64,000 nt of DNA from Tenrec ecaudatus (lineage: Eukaryota > Chordata > Mammalia > Afrosoricida > Tenrecidae): assembly GCF_050624435.1 (NCBI RefSeq), contig NC_134535.1, positions 123,367,731 to 123,431,730 on the forward strand, read 5' to 3'. Positions 24,411 through 35,308 of the stretch are shown one piece after another. Position numbers and translations under genes: made by a program. Within the stretch, counting starts at the first letter, position 1, and each line of letters opens with the position of its first letter. The notes under the pieces are model-generated. The model had not been told where the DNA came from. It ran no database searches and saw only the letters and a list, made by a program, of their open reading frames with translations.

Positions 24411-25309
24411 TCTATAGCTGTGGGTTTGGTTTTTTCAGTTAAGAATCAGCACAATGGCAAGAGATTTCCAAGTGTGATCTCACTTGAATCTTTCACTAGC
24501 TAGTGAAACTGCTACTATGGTACCCATTTTCATGTTAAGGAAACCCATAAAGTGGCTATGTAACATGTCTGTATTGTAAGTGAGAAGTAATGGAGTCCAC
24601 GTTTTCTGTATATGCTCAGGAAATTAGTTGGTAAAGAATAATAAGCCATTCAGGGTCACAATTGGACTCAACTTTTATTTAGGAATCATCAAAAAACAAA
24701 ATTTATCAACATATTTGTTATCTTTCCACTTTCTGCAGGAATTTAGGTTTACTGGTAACAATGTTCACAGAAACTAAGCAAGCAGGGCAAAGTACTTTCC
24801 AAAAAATTATTTGAAGACACATCACATGTAAGACACTATGGTAAGCTCTGCTGATACAGACATGGTTTCTGCCTGTTAGCAAACGTAACATACAATGAAT
24901 GCTAAGGTGAAAACATCAAGAGTATTAGTTAAATAAGTTTGCTCTTTACTGAAAAGAATTTTCATTATTAAATATATTCATACATGATTAATAGCATAGC
25001 TTCAATGATATATATGAAAAAATGCCAGAGTAACCAGAAGATATTGAGAACTCAGAAAAAGTCTGAGAAAAGAATTCCATGAAGGGAGGCGATGCATTGT
25101 ATACTGCTATTTCATCCCTTTGGGGAATCATTAGTGTAGTGTACCTGATACTCTACATTTAAAAATGATTTTATTTTTAAAATTTTAATAGTATTTTTAG
25201 TATTAAGTGTCTAAATAATTCAGAGAGTTAACTGTCTTTCATTTATCCTGGAGTAAACAACAAGATTCTAAACTGAATGCCAGGCAAAAGAGAGAATGGT
25301 ATTTGCTCC

Positions 25310-25735
25310 TTCCGTGACACTGCTCATTAATAATTCATGGCAATGCCACACAGAACTTGCAGACAGTTCTCACTCAATTGAGGGGGGTGTGGTGGCGGGG
25401 GAGGGGTTATTAGGAAGTTAACAGGCCATAACAACCAGGATCAGAAGATATTAGGGGTAGTCACTGGTCCACAGTAAGAACTCTCCTCAGCCAACAAACA
25501 AATCTCTCTCTCTAGTGCTCAGCCTCTCAAGCCTCTGGACTTCTCTCTTACTGCTTCAAAGATGGTTCATCCGCATAGCTCGGGGAACGGTGCAGGTGTG
25601 GGGGGGGGCATGTTCTGTGGTCACAACTAAAATTGACCAATCCCATCTATTAGTGTCACACATACCCTGTTGCAACGTCCCACACAATCACTTGGTAGAA
25701 GTTATAGAGACAAGGGTCAAAAGAACTTTTCATTA
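25310..25735. repeat. Dispersed LTR-like repeat, copy 1
   Basis: It shares order and motifs with 28,165-28,650 (CATGGCAATG/CATTGCAATGGCC, GTCACACATACC, CCCACACAATCACTTGGT). The two copies are diverged members of one family. The unit 2 copy is at about 56,278-56,702. Confidence 0.5.
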
Positions 25736-26850
25736 AAAACTTTTACTCCACCATAGTATTTGTCCGCAGGTGATGAATTCGTGTTTTAATCATACAGTCC
25801 TCACTTGACTATTCTGATATGCATGTGTTCTGCTTGTGACCTGACAACAGGCGGCCTCAAATTTCAGTGACCAGAGCAGAGAGACAACACCGTCATTTGA
25901 ATGATTTCATGAGTGCACACTTCCCTGCTAGCTCTTCAGCCCACATAGAAACAACAGGTGCTCATCATAACAAGAGACAAAGACATCCCTTCTTTCAAAG
26001 TCTGGTTTCAGGTCATGCACAGACAGCAAAGCAGGTGGTTGGACTGACTCCTTGGCTCCTATTTACTCCAGATGAATACCGCAAAGAAGGGATTGTGCCC
26101 CACCCCACTAAGTGGCAAATTTGACCGAGAAATGAAAATGCTAATGCTAACAGTGAAATGGGAATCAAACGTAACTGGAATTATAGGAAAAAATAGCTGA
26201 CTGCGAGAACACTGGCATTGCTACTATTAAGAGTCATGTGGCCCTGGGGAGCCTTAGTGAGGACTCGCCATTCACCTAGAAAATAAAATGCTGGTGATGA
26301 AAAGCCTGACGGTGTGTCACAGCAAGAAATGCCGTAAATGGTTTACAGATATTTCACAGCATGAGAACCACAAGAACAAAACGTTAGGAGCTGATTCAAA
26401 CAGAAAGGAATGAGGGATTTTATCTTGGTAGGGTAATAAGTTATGCTATCAAAAGGAAGGCAAGCATTTCTCAGGCTTCTCTCCAGTGCTTCCGTCTTTT
26501 AATACATATGTCAAAGAAAGAACACAAGCCGATTCTACAGGTTTCTGATGGTTTCATTTACAATGTAGTAAGTAAATACCAGTTTTATTATTTTTCAGTT
26601 TTTCTAAGAAAAATGTTTTGAATGTGTGCAGTAAAAGTTTTCAGGGTTCACCGAACAACCATAATTTTGGTCAATGACTACTAAGGTTTCGGGATGGTTT
26701 CTGGGAGCATGGTCATTTTTATGCCTCCATGTGTACAATGAAGGACTGCCAATATATGAAAATATATTTAAGTAAGTTTAATGTCTAGTTATGAAGGTGG
26801 AATATAGTGCTAATTATTTTATCCTGGGATCAAAATAAAAGTATGAGAGA

Positions 26851-26918
26851 AGCTTCCAAACGTTTGTGGAAATTTGGAATTTAAAGATATTGGAAGTTCT
26901 CCACAAACTTTTTGAAGC
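26851..26918. mobile_element. Short mariner-like MITE
   Basis: A 68-bp palindromic element has termini GCTTCCAAACGTTTGTGGA and the complement of CCACAAACTTTTTGAAGC. It lies downstream of the gene B stop codon. The unit 2 copy is at 57,818-57,885. Confidence 0.65.
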
Positions 26919-26973
26919 CCCCTTTTGTCAACTCATCAAAAACCTTATTTAGAACCATCCTATGCCAACACCC

Positions 26974-26979
26974 TTTATT
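26974..26979 (-). promoter_or_regulatory. Candidate polyadenylation signal of CLEC2-like gene B
   Basis: AATAAA on the minus strand, 166 bp past the stop codon of exon 5. The same hexamer is at 57,941-57,946 in unit 2. Confidence 0.45.
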
Positions 26980-27144
26980 ATTACTGCCATATGATACTTT
27001 TGTACCCTCATTGTTAATAGAGAGTGTGAACATATTGGCAATAGTTCTGGTAAACAAAAAATGGATTAGTAGTTGTAAATGACAAATGCATCTCTCCTGT
27101 GATTTTGAAAACCACTATTTATATCATGAAGCATTGTTCCACGT

Positions 27145-27259
27145 CTATGGATAATCAAGGAGCTTGTTACAAATCCATTTCTTCTTGGTCTCGGACCTGG
27201 CACTACTGACACCCTTGTCATTCAAGCAGGCACACTCTCCATCCCCTTTGATGATAAAC
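27145..27259 (-). CDS. CLEC2D-like: CLEC2-like gene B, exon 5 (lectin domain end, stop)
   Basis: The exon opens after TTTTAG with one base that completes a Trp codon from exon 4. It encodes 37 residues and a TAG. The GECACLNDKG and KKWICNK motifs are the conserved end of the CLEC2 lectin domain (GECAYLND and KWIC in relatives). Two points stand out. The usual Tyr after GECA is Cys. The residue equivalent to LLT1 His176 is Ser, so the second canonical disulfide partner is absent, as it is in human LLT1. No calcium-binding EPN/WND set is present, as expected for this family. It is identical in unit 2. Confidence 0.88.
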
Positions 27260-27759
27260 CTAAAACCAAGTGCACAGATATTGATTACACAGAGGCCGGA
27301 GATCTAAATTGACTCCACCACTAGAAATCCTCAGCAGCAGCCCTCTATTGTTTGCATGTCAATCAAAACACCGAACTGTGTCACCAATAGGACTGCTGCC
27401 CACCTTTTCCTGATTGCATGTCGCTTACATTCTCAAGGTCCCTGCTCGAATTATCACAGAATTATCATCAGAACAAGCCCAGGTGTGTTGCTGATATGGT
27501 GTGCAACTGCAGTTTGTTGTTGAACCCAAAGAGAAGGCTATCCCGTGTGGCCATCAGCCCAGGCTATTTTCGGTCATGCCCTGAATTGCTTCATAAATGT
27601 GTGAATAGTTTAAAAAATTACTTGCAAGTAAATGCCTAAAAGGTCTAAACTTTTGTTTATGGAAATTATTAGAGCTTCACCAAATATCACCTTCAATGAA
27701 ATGCCTGTGGCCAGCAGGCTGGTTCCCACTCGCAGCCACTCCGTGCAACACCGCCTGTC

Positions 27760-27965
27760 CTGCAGCGTCCTTACCACCAGTGCTGTGTGTGAAAAGACTC
27801 TCGTGGTCACCGTGTCACGCCCTCTCACTAAGGCTCTTCCTTTTGGCTGACCCTCTACTTTATCAGGCATGACGTCCTTTCCTCGGATATTCTGAATATC
27901 CTAAAGAAATCAGCGCACTCTAAGGTTTCTTTGGGCAATCCAACTCTAGAAAGAGTTCTCCGGGT
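27760..27965 (-). mobile_element. RTE-like LINE fragment, reversed
   Basis: Contains CTTTTGGCTGACCCTCTACTT and the GCATGACGTCCTTT pattern known from afrotherian RTE 3' regions in reverse. The unit 2 copy is at about 58,728-58,933. It lies in the intron between exons 5 and 4 of gene B. Confidence 0.55.
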
Positions 27966-28164
27966 TCTCTACTGTCCTCCTTGTATGACTGGAAGTAGCA
28001 GCAGTGGGAGTGGGCTTAGTAGGCATGATGTCAGCGCAACAAAGGGCCGTGGAAATGGACAAGTCTGGCCTCCTCTGGCTTTCCTGTTGCAATGAGACAG
28101 GGATCACACATGCCTTCGCATCCATCCTTCTTCACTACTTTCACACCACGCCGCCTAACTTGCA

Positions 28165-28650
28165 TGCTGGGTGTGATAATTCATTGCAATGGCCACACAG
28201 AACTGTAAGACAATATTCACAACTCAGGGAGTTGTTTTGGGAAGTTAATAGGTTACCACAAGTCAGGAACAACAAACATTAAGGATAGACTCATTGGTTT
28301 CCTCAGTCAGCAGTCAAATCTCGGTGGTTCTCAGTCTCTGAGCCACGTGGTAGCCAAGTCTCTGGTTCTTAGTCTCTCGGTCATGTGGTCCTTTGTCCTT
28401 TGCTTCTGTGGGCCAGCATGCCAACCTGACTGTCACTCTGTCTCAGGCCCGAAGAAGACAAGGTCCCCCATGGTATTGGCATTGTTGTTCTTCTAAGGTC
28501 CTCTGGGTTCCTCTCTTCGAAGCTGCTCCACAGATGACTCAGCTTCACAGCAAGGAAAATGGGCCAGTCTCCTCTATCCGTGTTACACACACCCTTTGTG
28601 CATAGTCCCACCCAATCATTTGGTGGGCGTTACAGGGACTGGGGTACTCT
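28165..28650. repeat. Dispersed LTR-like repeat, copy 2
   Basis: The second diverged member of the family seen at 25,310-25,735. It lies inside the intron between exons 4 and 5 of gene B. The unit 2 copy is at about 59,133-59,618. Confidence 0.5.
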
Positions 28651-28659
28651 GACACACAA

Positions 28660-28845
28660 CTTACTCGCATTGACTTATCGTTGACTATAGGAGCCCCCTG
28701 TGGGTTTCTGAGACTTTAAATGTTTATCAGAGTAGAAAGCCCATTCTTTCTCCCGTGGAGCTGCCGGTGGTTTCAACGTGCTGACCATGAGGCTCCCAGC
28801 CCCACTTATAACCACTACCCCCACCAGGGCTCCGAGAGATTTGGG
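28660..28845 (-). repeat. AfroSINE-like SINE, reversed
   Basis: Shows CTTTCTCCCGTGGAGCTGC, GGTTTCAACGTGCTGACC and the terminal CCACCAGGGCTCC, the reverse form of the SINE. The unit 2 copy is at about 59,628-59,813. Confidence 0.75.
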
Positions 28846-29232
28846 TGGAAAAGCCACATTAAGAGATTTCACTCCACCACAATCAGTTGTTCAGTGGCCT
28901 ACTAGGCTTTTTAAACTATTGATGTGCATCAATTGTCTTTATATTCTACATAAGTCTTTAGGAAATAAAAGTTTTCAATTAATGGATGAGGGCAAGAACT
29001 TTGTTCGAAGACTTTATCACACTAAAGGTTTAACTTTGATTAATACCATCACAATAAGTAATATTTTCCAAGAGTGACAACTAGTAAATGGAGGAGCAGA
29101 CACAGGATTTATATTCCCCACCTCACATTTCAGGGGGCTTTATATGACATTATATTTATTAGCTCTTAAAGACATCTCACATACACGGTCACACATTAAC
29201 ACAGCATAAGGAAGACAAGTGCCAAAACGTAC

Positions 29233-29339
29233 CAGCTATTGTGGTCAGTGCCATCTGTCCATTCCCAGTTGTCAATTGATGATTCTCTGCTGACACCAAT
29301 CCAATGGTCAGACGCACCTGCGTATCTTTTCAGGAAATC
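29233..29339 (-). CDS. CLEC2D-like: CLEC2-like gene B, exon 4 (lectin domain middle)
   Basis: The 107-bp exon lies between a CTTAG acceptor and a G|GTACGT donor, starts in phase 0 and ends two bases into a Trp codon. It carries the hallmark DFLKRY, SDHWIG, SRESS and WEWTDGT segments, which match the same region of CLEC2D/LLT1 and rodent Clr proteins. WIG is the core beta-strand motif of the fold. It is identical in the unit 2 copy at 60,201-60,307. The length equals the usual fourth exon in this family. Confidence 0.9.
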
Positions 29340-29386
29340 CTAAGATAAAACCCAAAATGAAAATATGTGCTTCTCTTTCTCTTATC

Positions 29387-29488
29387 ACCCTCGGGTGTCT
29401 GTCCCCTCATGTCACTCTCGGATGTCTGTCCCCTCATGTCACTCTCGGGTGTCTGTCCCCTCATGTCACTCTCGGGTGTCTGTCCCCT
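29387..29488. repeat. 27-bp minisatellite (about 4 copies)
   Basis: Units of the form CTCGGGTGTCTGTCCCCTCA plus TGTCACT are repeated within 50 bp of the exon 4 acceptor, inside intron 3. The unit 2 copy is at 60,348-60,449. Confidence 0.9.
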
Positions 29489-30019
29489 ATATCTTCTCTT
29501 TTGGGGTGGAAGCCTGGTGTAGTTGAGAAGTAGACACACTGGAGCCAGACCAGTGTCCAATGTTCAGCACTTGCCATTTCATACATGATTCTTATTAGTT
29601 ACTTAAAGGTAATCACATGGTTTAATTCACCTGGTAAAATCCCAATTTCTGTCTGTTGTTCTAGGATATTTTATTGTGTCCACTTTCACTTCCCAAGATA
29701 TTCTAATTTAAATCATTCTTTATAGAACGTATTTTAATATATTCATTAGTGGAAGATGGAACATAGAACCAAAGAGCCTATCAAATGTGAATACTTGCTA
29801 TGTGGATTAAATGAAGGTATTTAAATGACTCATAGGATGCCCAGCATGAAGAATATATCTCAACAAAGGTTTTCACTTATCCAAAAGTACATCCCTTATC
29901 TTAAAGTCTGACTGGATTGGATTCCTTCTTTATCATATCATTTAGCTTGATCTCTGTTAGGCCATCCTTTCAGGTGACTAACTATTCAACAGAAAACATG
30001 ATCCCAAAACAATACTTAC

Positions 30020-30198
30020 CAGTTCTTTCCAGGTTTCAAACTGAGCAAGTCTGGCTTCCACTGCGGTACAGAATGCCTGACTGAATGTCCAGTTTCTTGC
30101 ATACTCAGAAAAATAATAACACTTCCCACTAAATTCAAGCCAGGTTTCTGGGCAGACAGCACACACAGGAAACCCGAAGACATGCTCTTTATCTCTCT
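30020..30198 (-). CDS. CLEC2D-like: CLEC2-like gene B, exon 3 (stalk and lectin domain start)
   Basis: The 179-bp exon has a pyrimidine-rich acceptor ending CTCCTAG and a CTG|GTAAGT donor. It starts with two bases of a split codon and ends in phase 0. It encodes a short stalk with one extra Cys, then CPETW, KCYYFS, NWTFSQAFC and RLAQFETWKEL, the first half of a C-type lectin-like domain. NWT is an N-glycosylation sequon. In relatives the Cys of CPxxW pairs with KCYYF, and FC pairs with the final WIC. The Cys three residues before CPETW could support dimer bonding (inference). The only change in unit 2 is one silent base. Confidence 0.92.
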
Positions 30199-30428
30199 CT
30201 AGGAGTTAGACAACCACAATAGAATACATTCAGTACATTTCATTTTCCCTTTTAACTGTTGACTGGTTTTATAGGCCATGAGCTGGAAGACATATGCTAA
30301 GCACAACAGTCTTTAAATACAGTGGTCTTCAAGATGGGAACCAATGAGCCTTACAGTTCAAGCAGCCAATAAATGCAAATGAGTTTAAGTAAATCTATTT
30401 CCACAGTATCAACTTCCTTAATATTTGT

Positions 30429-31265
30429 GTTAAACCAGCTTGGCTAGAGAAACAAACCAGGGACACTCATATATGTATAAGAAAGAGCTTGTGGTCGTTA
30501 CATAACCTCCTGTCAACTTGAGGAGCTTAAGAGTGAAGGGGTGGAGTGTAGCCTGTCAATCAGGTGGGCATGGCTTTCTCATGAGGACCGTGGAAACGCT
30601 TCTCTTCCTCCCTGGAGTTAGAACACACTCTGCTTCACCTTCCTGCTGACAAGCTACTTCAGGCTATACTGATGGCAGCCACAGTCCTGAGATGCTTCCA
30701 CCGCCATTGGATCCACAAAACTACCCACCCATCGGTCTGTGATCTTCCTGCATTCGGCATCATTGCATGTGCTGCTTAACTCTGAAGAGGAATTTATAGA
30801 CTAGTAATTTATAGATTAATAGGCTAATAACGGACATATGGATTAGAACTAGACTTGGCTGGGACATTTTCTTAATATACAATTGTAATTGTATAATGTA
30901 GTTGTACATTAAGAAAACGGCCCAGCCCTTTCCAGATCTAGTCCATATGTCCGACATTAGCCCATATGGCTGATACTAGTATATAAATTCCTCTTCTGAC
31001 TCAAGCAGTTCATGCAATGATGCCAAATGCAGGAACATCACAGGCCAGTGTATGGATAGTTTTGTGAATCCACTGCCGGTAGAAGCATCTCGGGACTATG
31101 GACGCCAACAGTATAGCTCAAACTAGCTTGTCAGCATTTGAAGCATCCTCCTCATGAGAAGGTCATACCCACCAGGTGTCATCCTAAAACTGACCGGATT
31201 GACTGCTAAACTCCACCCTTTCACTCTTAATACCTTCCGAGTGACATGGGCTTATGTAACCAGCC
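30429..31265. repeat. Inverted pair of LTR-like elements (palindrome)
   Basis: Arms of about 370-380 bp (about 30,495-30,885 and 30,890-31,265) are reverse complements at roughly 80% identity with almost no spacer. Example pair: GGCATCATTGCATG and CATGCAATGATGCC. The right arm belongs to a reversed LTR-like element. The left arm is a second copy nested into it in the opposite direction. It lies in intron 2 of gene B. The unit 2 copy is at about 61,392-62,255. Confidence 0.75.
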
Positions 31266-32426
31266 CAGCATCCTTTCCCAATGTTACGCCGTTTCTCCTT
31301 TTCCACATCCCCCCTCACAGGAAATCTCAACCTTTAACGGACACCCCCTCCAAAAAAAAAAGGCAAAACCCTTCCTTCTTCTTGATTTTATTAAGATGTA
31401 TTTTGTGAGAGCTCCAGAAGCCCCCAGAGGATATTTTAATAGCAGATTAAAAATAATGTTTTTAGTACCAAAAGTGCAGTCTGGGCCTTCTTTTTCTGTT
31501 TTATGTGTCTTTCGGTTAAATATGGATTTCCATCTGGTTCAAACCGGCAATGCACATAGCTGTCAACCAAACTTCGAATATCCAATTCCACCCAGAGGCA
31601 CCTTAGAAGCAAGGCCTGGCATCCTACTTCTGAAAATCAGCCACTAAAAACCCTATGGAACACAATTCCCAGACCTAGAGGGTGATCATGCATCAGAATA
31701 GACAGCAACTGGTATTCATGTGTGAAATAGCTCTATAAGCAATAATTTGGCCCTTGCTATATAATCTGAAACAAGTTATATTTCAGATCTGGGTTCATCA
31801 AAAGAACGGAACTTTTGTTACATAATTTCACTTTTCTTCTCTTAACATGTGCAGTCCATGGGCCAATTAATGCAGAGAGCCTATTGGCTCTCTCTGCAAA
31901 AGTTTAGTCATTTTTAAAAGCAGATAATTCTTTTGTGTATTCTCAATTAGCTAAAGAAGACACAATTTTTAAGAATAGAGAGGATATGCCTACAACCTTT
32001 CATGCCGAAGTGTCCCCTGACTATTTCTTTAATCAAATGGCAATTTGGATTAAAGCAAGCCATGGAGTCGATCCAGAGATGTAGCACCGGACCTTCCCAC
32101 AAATTTCCTCCAGTCACCGCACTGCTTATATCAGTAAATGTCAACTATTCTCTTGTGTTACTAACTTCTTAATTTTTAAGAGTTAACTATGGCAAGGAGC
32201 ACGCTATATTTACCATCTCCTGTTAACTGCAAACAATTTGATCCATAACTTTATTTAAGTTGACTACTGATGAATGTTTTGGTTAGAATGCACATCCATG
32301 AGAACAGAGAATTTTGTGCTTCACCTGGACAGGGCTGAGCGTATAATGGAGCTAGAAAAATATGTAGTGATAACATACATGTACACGGAGCACTGTAAAT
32401 TTCAGAGCATCCGTGAGGTTACTTAC

Positions 32427-32540
32427 CCTGAAAAAAAACAGAACGTGAAACTGCAGTTAAAGTCAGGAATACGATGATGAAGCCACACACAATTCTGGTA
32501 GTGGTTACCTTGGATGTAATACTTAGCCAGTTCATTTTAC
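32427..32540 (-). CDS. CLEC2D-like: CLEC2-like gene B, exon 2 (transmembrane)
   Basis: The 114-bp exon lies between TTTTTCAG and CAGG|GTAAGT, phase 1 at both ends. It encodes KMNWLSITSKVTTTR and then the hydrophobic segment IVCGFIIVFLTLTAVS. It is the older paralogue of A exon 2: the intron beside it, with an L2/MIR-like repeat and the GTTACTTAC donor context, aligns between the two genes. It splices in frame to exon 3 through a Glu codon. Its own exon 1 is not in this unit; it would have been to the right of the duplication breakpoint. The copy at 63,416-63,529 is identical. Confidence 0.75.
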
Positions 32541-32719
32541 CTGAAAAATGAAAATATCATGACGGTTTAAGGGAGAAAAAACAAATTTATCATAGAACCA
32601 ACAACTAAGCATAATTTACTCCAATTTTAGAAAGATCACGATGCCAGTGTCCTCTTAAAATCACCCACTATCTTCCCCTTATCCCTCTTATTCGATTTTT
32701 AAAATGCCTTCCTTTCACT

Positions 32720-33452
32720 TTGGGCTTCTACTCAAGGCCTCCCTTAATACAAGAATACCTTGTTCTAATAACCTGGCACTCTTTGATACTCACTTCCTAA
32801 TACGATCACTGAAGGCAAAATAGGTGCCTAAGCAAATGTGGTAAAGAGCGGGGATGGGGCCCGGTTATCAAAAGATGTGGCATCTGTAGTCTTAAAGGTA
32901 AACAAGCGGCCATCTAGTAGGGAAGCAAATAAGCCCACATGGATGAAGTTCACCACCCTGTGTGATCATGAGGTGTTGACGGTATCAGGTATCAAAAGCT
33001 CCAAAACAAACAACTAAAGCATGCAAATGAGGATGGTTAGAGTGGAGTCCCAAAGCCTCTCTGTGGACAATTGGATATCCCACCACAGAAAGTTTATAAG
33101 GAAGGGGTGATTTAATCAAAGTGCAGTATAGCACCATTGAAACACGCATCATTGTCTAGTTCCTGAATGCTTCCCCGCCCACGCCCCATCCCCAACCCCC
33201 CTTACCATGACCTAGTTCTACCTTACAAATCTGGCTAACCCATGGTACAATTGTTACAGATAGGAGCTCTCAACGCATGAAATTCAGGACAGTTAACCCA
33301 ACCCCTCAGGAACAGTAGTGAGAGTAGCGATATCATAAGGCATAAGGGAGGGGGCTAGTCGGGGAGGGGAAGAGGGAGAGAGGGGCACCACATTGAATGG
33401 TTAGATATACAGCCTCCCCAGCCCCCAAGAGGACGGATAACAGAAATGTGGA
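32720..33452 (+). mobile_element. Truncated L1-like 3' end at the duplication junction
   Basis: It matches about 10,205-10,875 of the LINE 3' region, then stops abruptly at ACAGAAATGTGG where gene A intron sequence starts (TAGCAATTCACAC). It lacks its own polyadenylated end, so the breakpoint cut it. In unit 2 the same LINE enters the window edge from about 63,710. Confidence 0.8.
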
Positions 33453-33545
33453 TAGCAATTCACACTGTGCCAGGACTCCCTAAATATATATTAATAATAT
33501 GTTTGTATAGAGAATAATGTAACCTTTGTGGAAAAATTTACTTAC

Positions 33546-33662
33546 TTCTTAAGGTAACAGAAAATAAAACCCCAATGAAAGCCACAAGTACACTGAAGTG
33601 CCAGCAGGCAATAATTTTGGAAGGGAAGGTAGTGAATAACTTTACTGGATGTGTTCTTTGAT
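33546..33662 (-). CDS. CLEC2D-like: CLEC2-like gene A', exon 2 (transmembrane)
   Basis: The recent copy of the exon at 3,630-3,746, with intact TTTTGCAG acceptor, A|GTAAGT donor and open phase-1 frame. The peptide keeps HPVKLF and FPSKII, but the helix has changed strongly (CWHFSVLVAFIGVLFSVTL). By hand count 16 of 117 bases differ and only one change is silent. The first base change turns the split codon from Gly to Asp. Exon 1 lies 1.65 kb upstream, and the next exons downstream are those of gene B across the junction, 93 bp away. Confidence 0.75.
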
Positions 33663-35308
33663 CTGCAAAACACAAATGTCATCCTGAAGGTTATAGGGGA
33701 AATACACACACACACATACACACATACACACACACACACACACACTGATCATAGAATCAACAATCAAGTGCCACTGAGCCGCAACCTGCCTGCTGACAAG
33801 CTCTCTCACAAACGGTCCTGCTCCATGAGGAATGGCCATGGTCAAGGAAACACAGAGATAAGAAACCTCATTCCTTGTTATGGGAATAAGACTTTAATGA
33901 GAGGGAAATAGAACAAAACAAAAAGGAATGCTTACAAACCATATTGGAAAAGAAAAAAATTTCAAGAAATTGAAAACACCAAGAAACAAAAGCCGTTTTT
34001 AAATTTATTCATAGCTCAGTGTTATAAAATTGGAGGGAAAAGATGTTGAAGACTATGACAAGGAACAGGGAGGAATGGGAAAAGTGAAATCAAATGAGAA
34101 AGAACCACATACAAAGAACCACAAGACTGGGACAGAGGCCTGTTCTGATGCAGGTGCTTGTGCATCTCTGTATAGTATGTTTGTCTTCATATGTGTTCTA
34201 GTCCACAAGCCAAAAGGAAAAATAATAAAAATGAACTAATGCAAAAGTAAACTTTTTTTTTTTTTTTGTTAAGAGAGAAGGCTCACAGCCTTAAAAACTC
34301 TCCAGAATCTTTATCCATCGACGCAAACTCTGGTCTGAGGGTATAAAGAGAGTAAAGCCCAATTTAAATGGACAGAAATGCTTTTGTGACACATGAGCTA
34401 GTTTCAAACAAACACCAAGAAAACAAGAGGAATACACATAAAATATTAATGGTTCTCACTCTCTACAATCCAGATGATCTGGGCTTTTACTTGTTTCTCT
34501 CTTTTCACATTGTATGTCTTTTAGTTTTATAAACATACAGAAAATGTATATTCCTCCAAAATATCTGTCAGCAAATGAAGAAGTGAAGAGGCCTTCTTTA
34601 CCTCGGAAGAGCTCTGGAGGTGATGTGGAAGGACCATTGCGCTGCTAACACTTCAGCTCAGTGGTTCAAACCCACCAGCCTTTTCTCAGGAGAAAACTGA
34701 GGCTGCCTGCTCCTCTGGATTTGGTATGACCTAGCCAACAGCCAGAGACCACGGGAGAAATGCTTCCCTTGTTACCACGTGAAGTGCATTTCAATTGTGG
34801 CCAACTTTGTATGTTAATGAAAGAGGGTACTATAAATATTTGGGTACTTAGCAATTGTCCATTACTTACTCTCAGCCTTGCGTTGACCTTATTTTGTCTT
34901 GCTTCTCTCCTCTCTCCTCTCTACAGGGCCCTCAACATACCCCTTGCTCAGTTGAAACAAGCATAAAAATGTAGAACATCCATCCACTCCTGTCCTCTCC
35001 TGGTAGATCATGCAAAGATATGGCCGAACACACAGAAAAGCTTTTCCTCTTGCCCTTATTTGACAAACTTGCTACCCTCGACCCTCTGGATGAATCTCAA
35101 TGCTAAGACGAAGCAAAAGCTATCAGACTGAAAAGTTCCCTGCTGTGGGAGTACATTTCTGTATGACATTCTGAAAAGAAAGCAAAAGTATAAAAGGGCT
35201 GGCTTACCTACAAGTCAGTTTCTACCGCACTTTCATGGAAGAAAGATCCCCCCTCTCCCCACCACTACCCTGTTCTTTCATGCTCTCAGATTTTATAACC
35301 TGCATTAC

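Larger units (their letters stand above)
3308..33452. repeat. Tandem segmental duplication, unit 1
   Basis: First copy of a direct repeat of about 30.1 kb. It aligns with 33,453 onward almost from end to end, with the same order of exons, LINEs, SINEs and minisatellites. Offsets step between about 26.0 and 31.0 kb because of indels. The left edge lies in intron 2 of CLEC2-like gene A. The right edge lies in a truncated L1-like 3' end upstream of exon 2 of gene B. By eye, identity is about 99% in the right third, about 95-98% near the left end, and lower in the retroviral block at 5.5-7.1 kb. Confidence 0.93.

Noticed and set aside
29978-30166. Lectin frame continuing past LVSIV into ...CFLLNS as a short protein
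   Set aside because: The extension is intron read through the GTAAGT donor at 30,014-30,019. The real sequence splices to exon 4.
33642-33845. Frame with cysteine-valine repeats near A' exon 2
   Set aside because: It is a translated CA/TG microsatellite that runs into the exon in the wrong frame. The correct exon frame is given by its splice phases.
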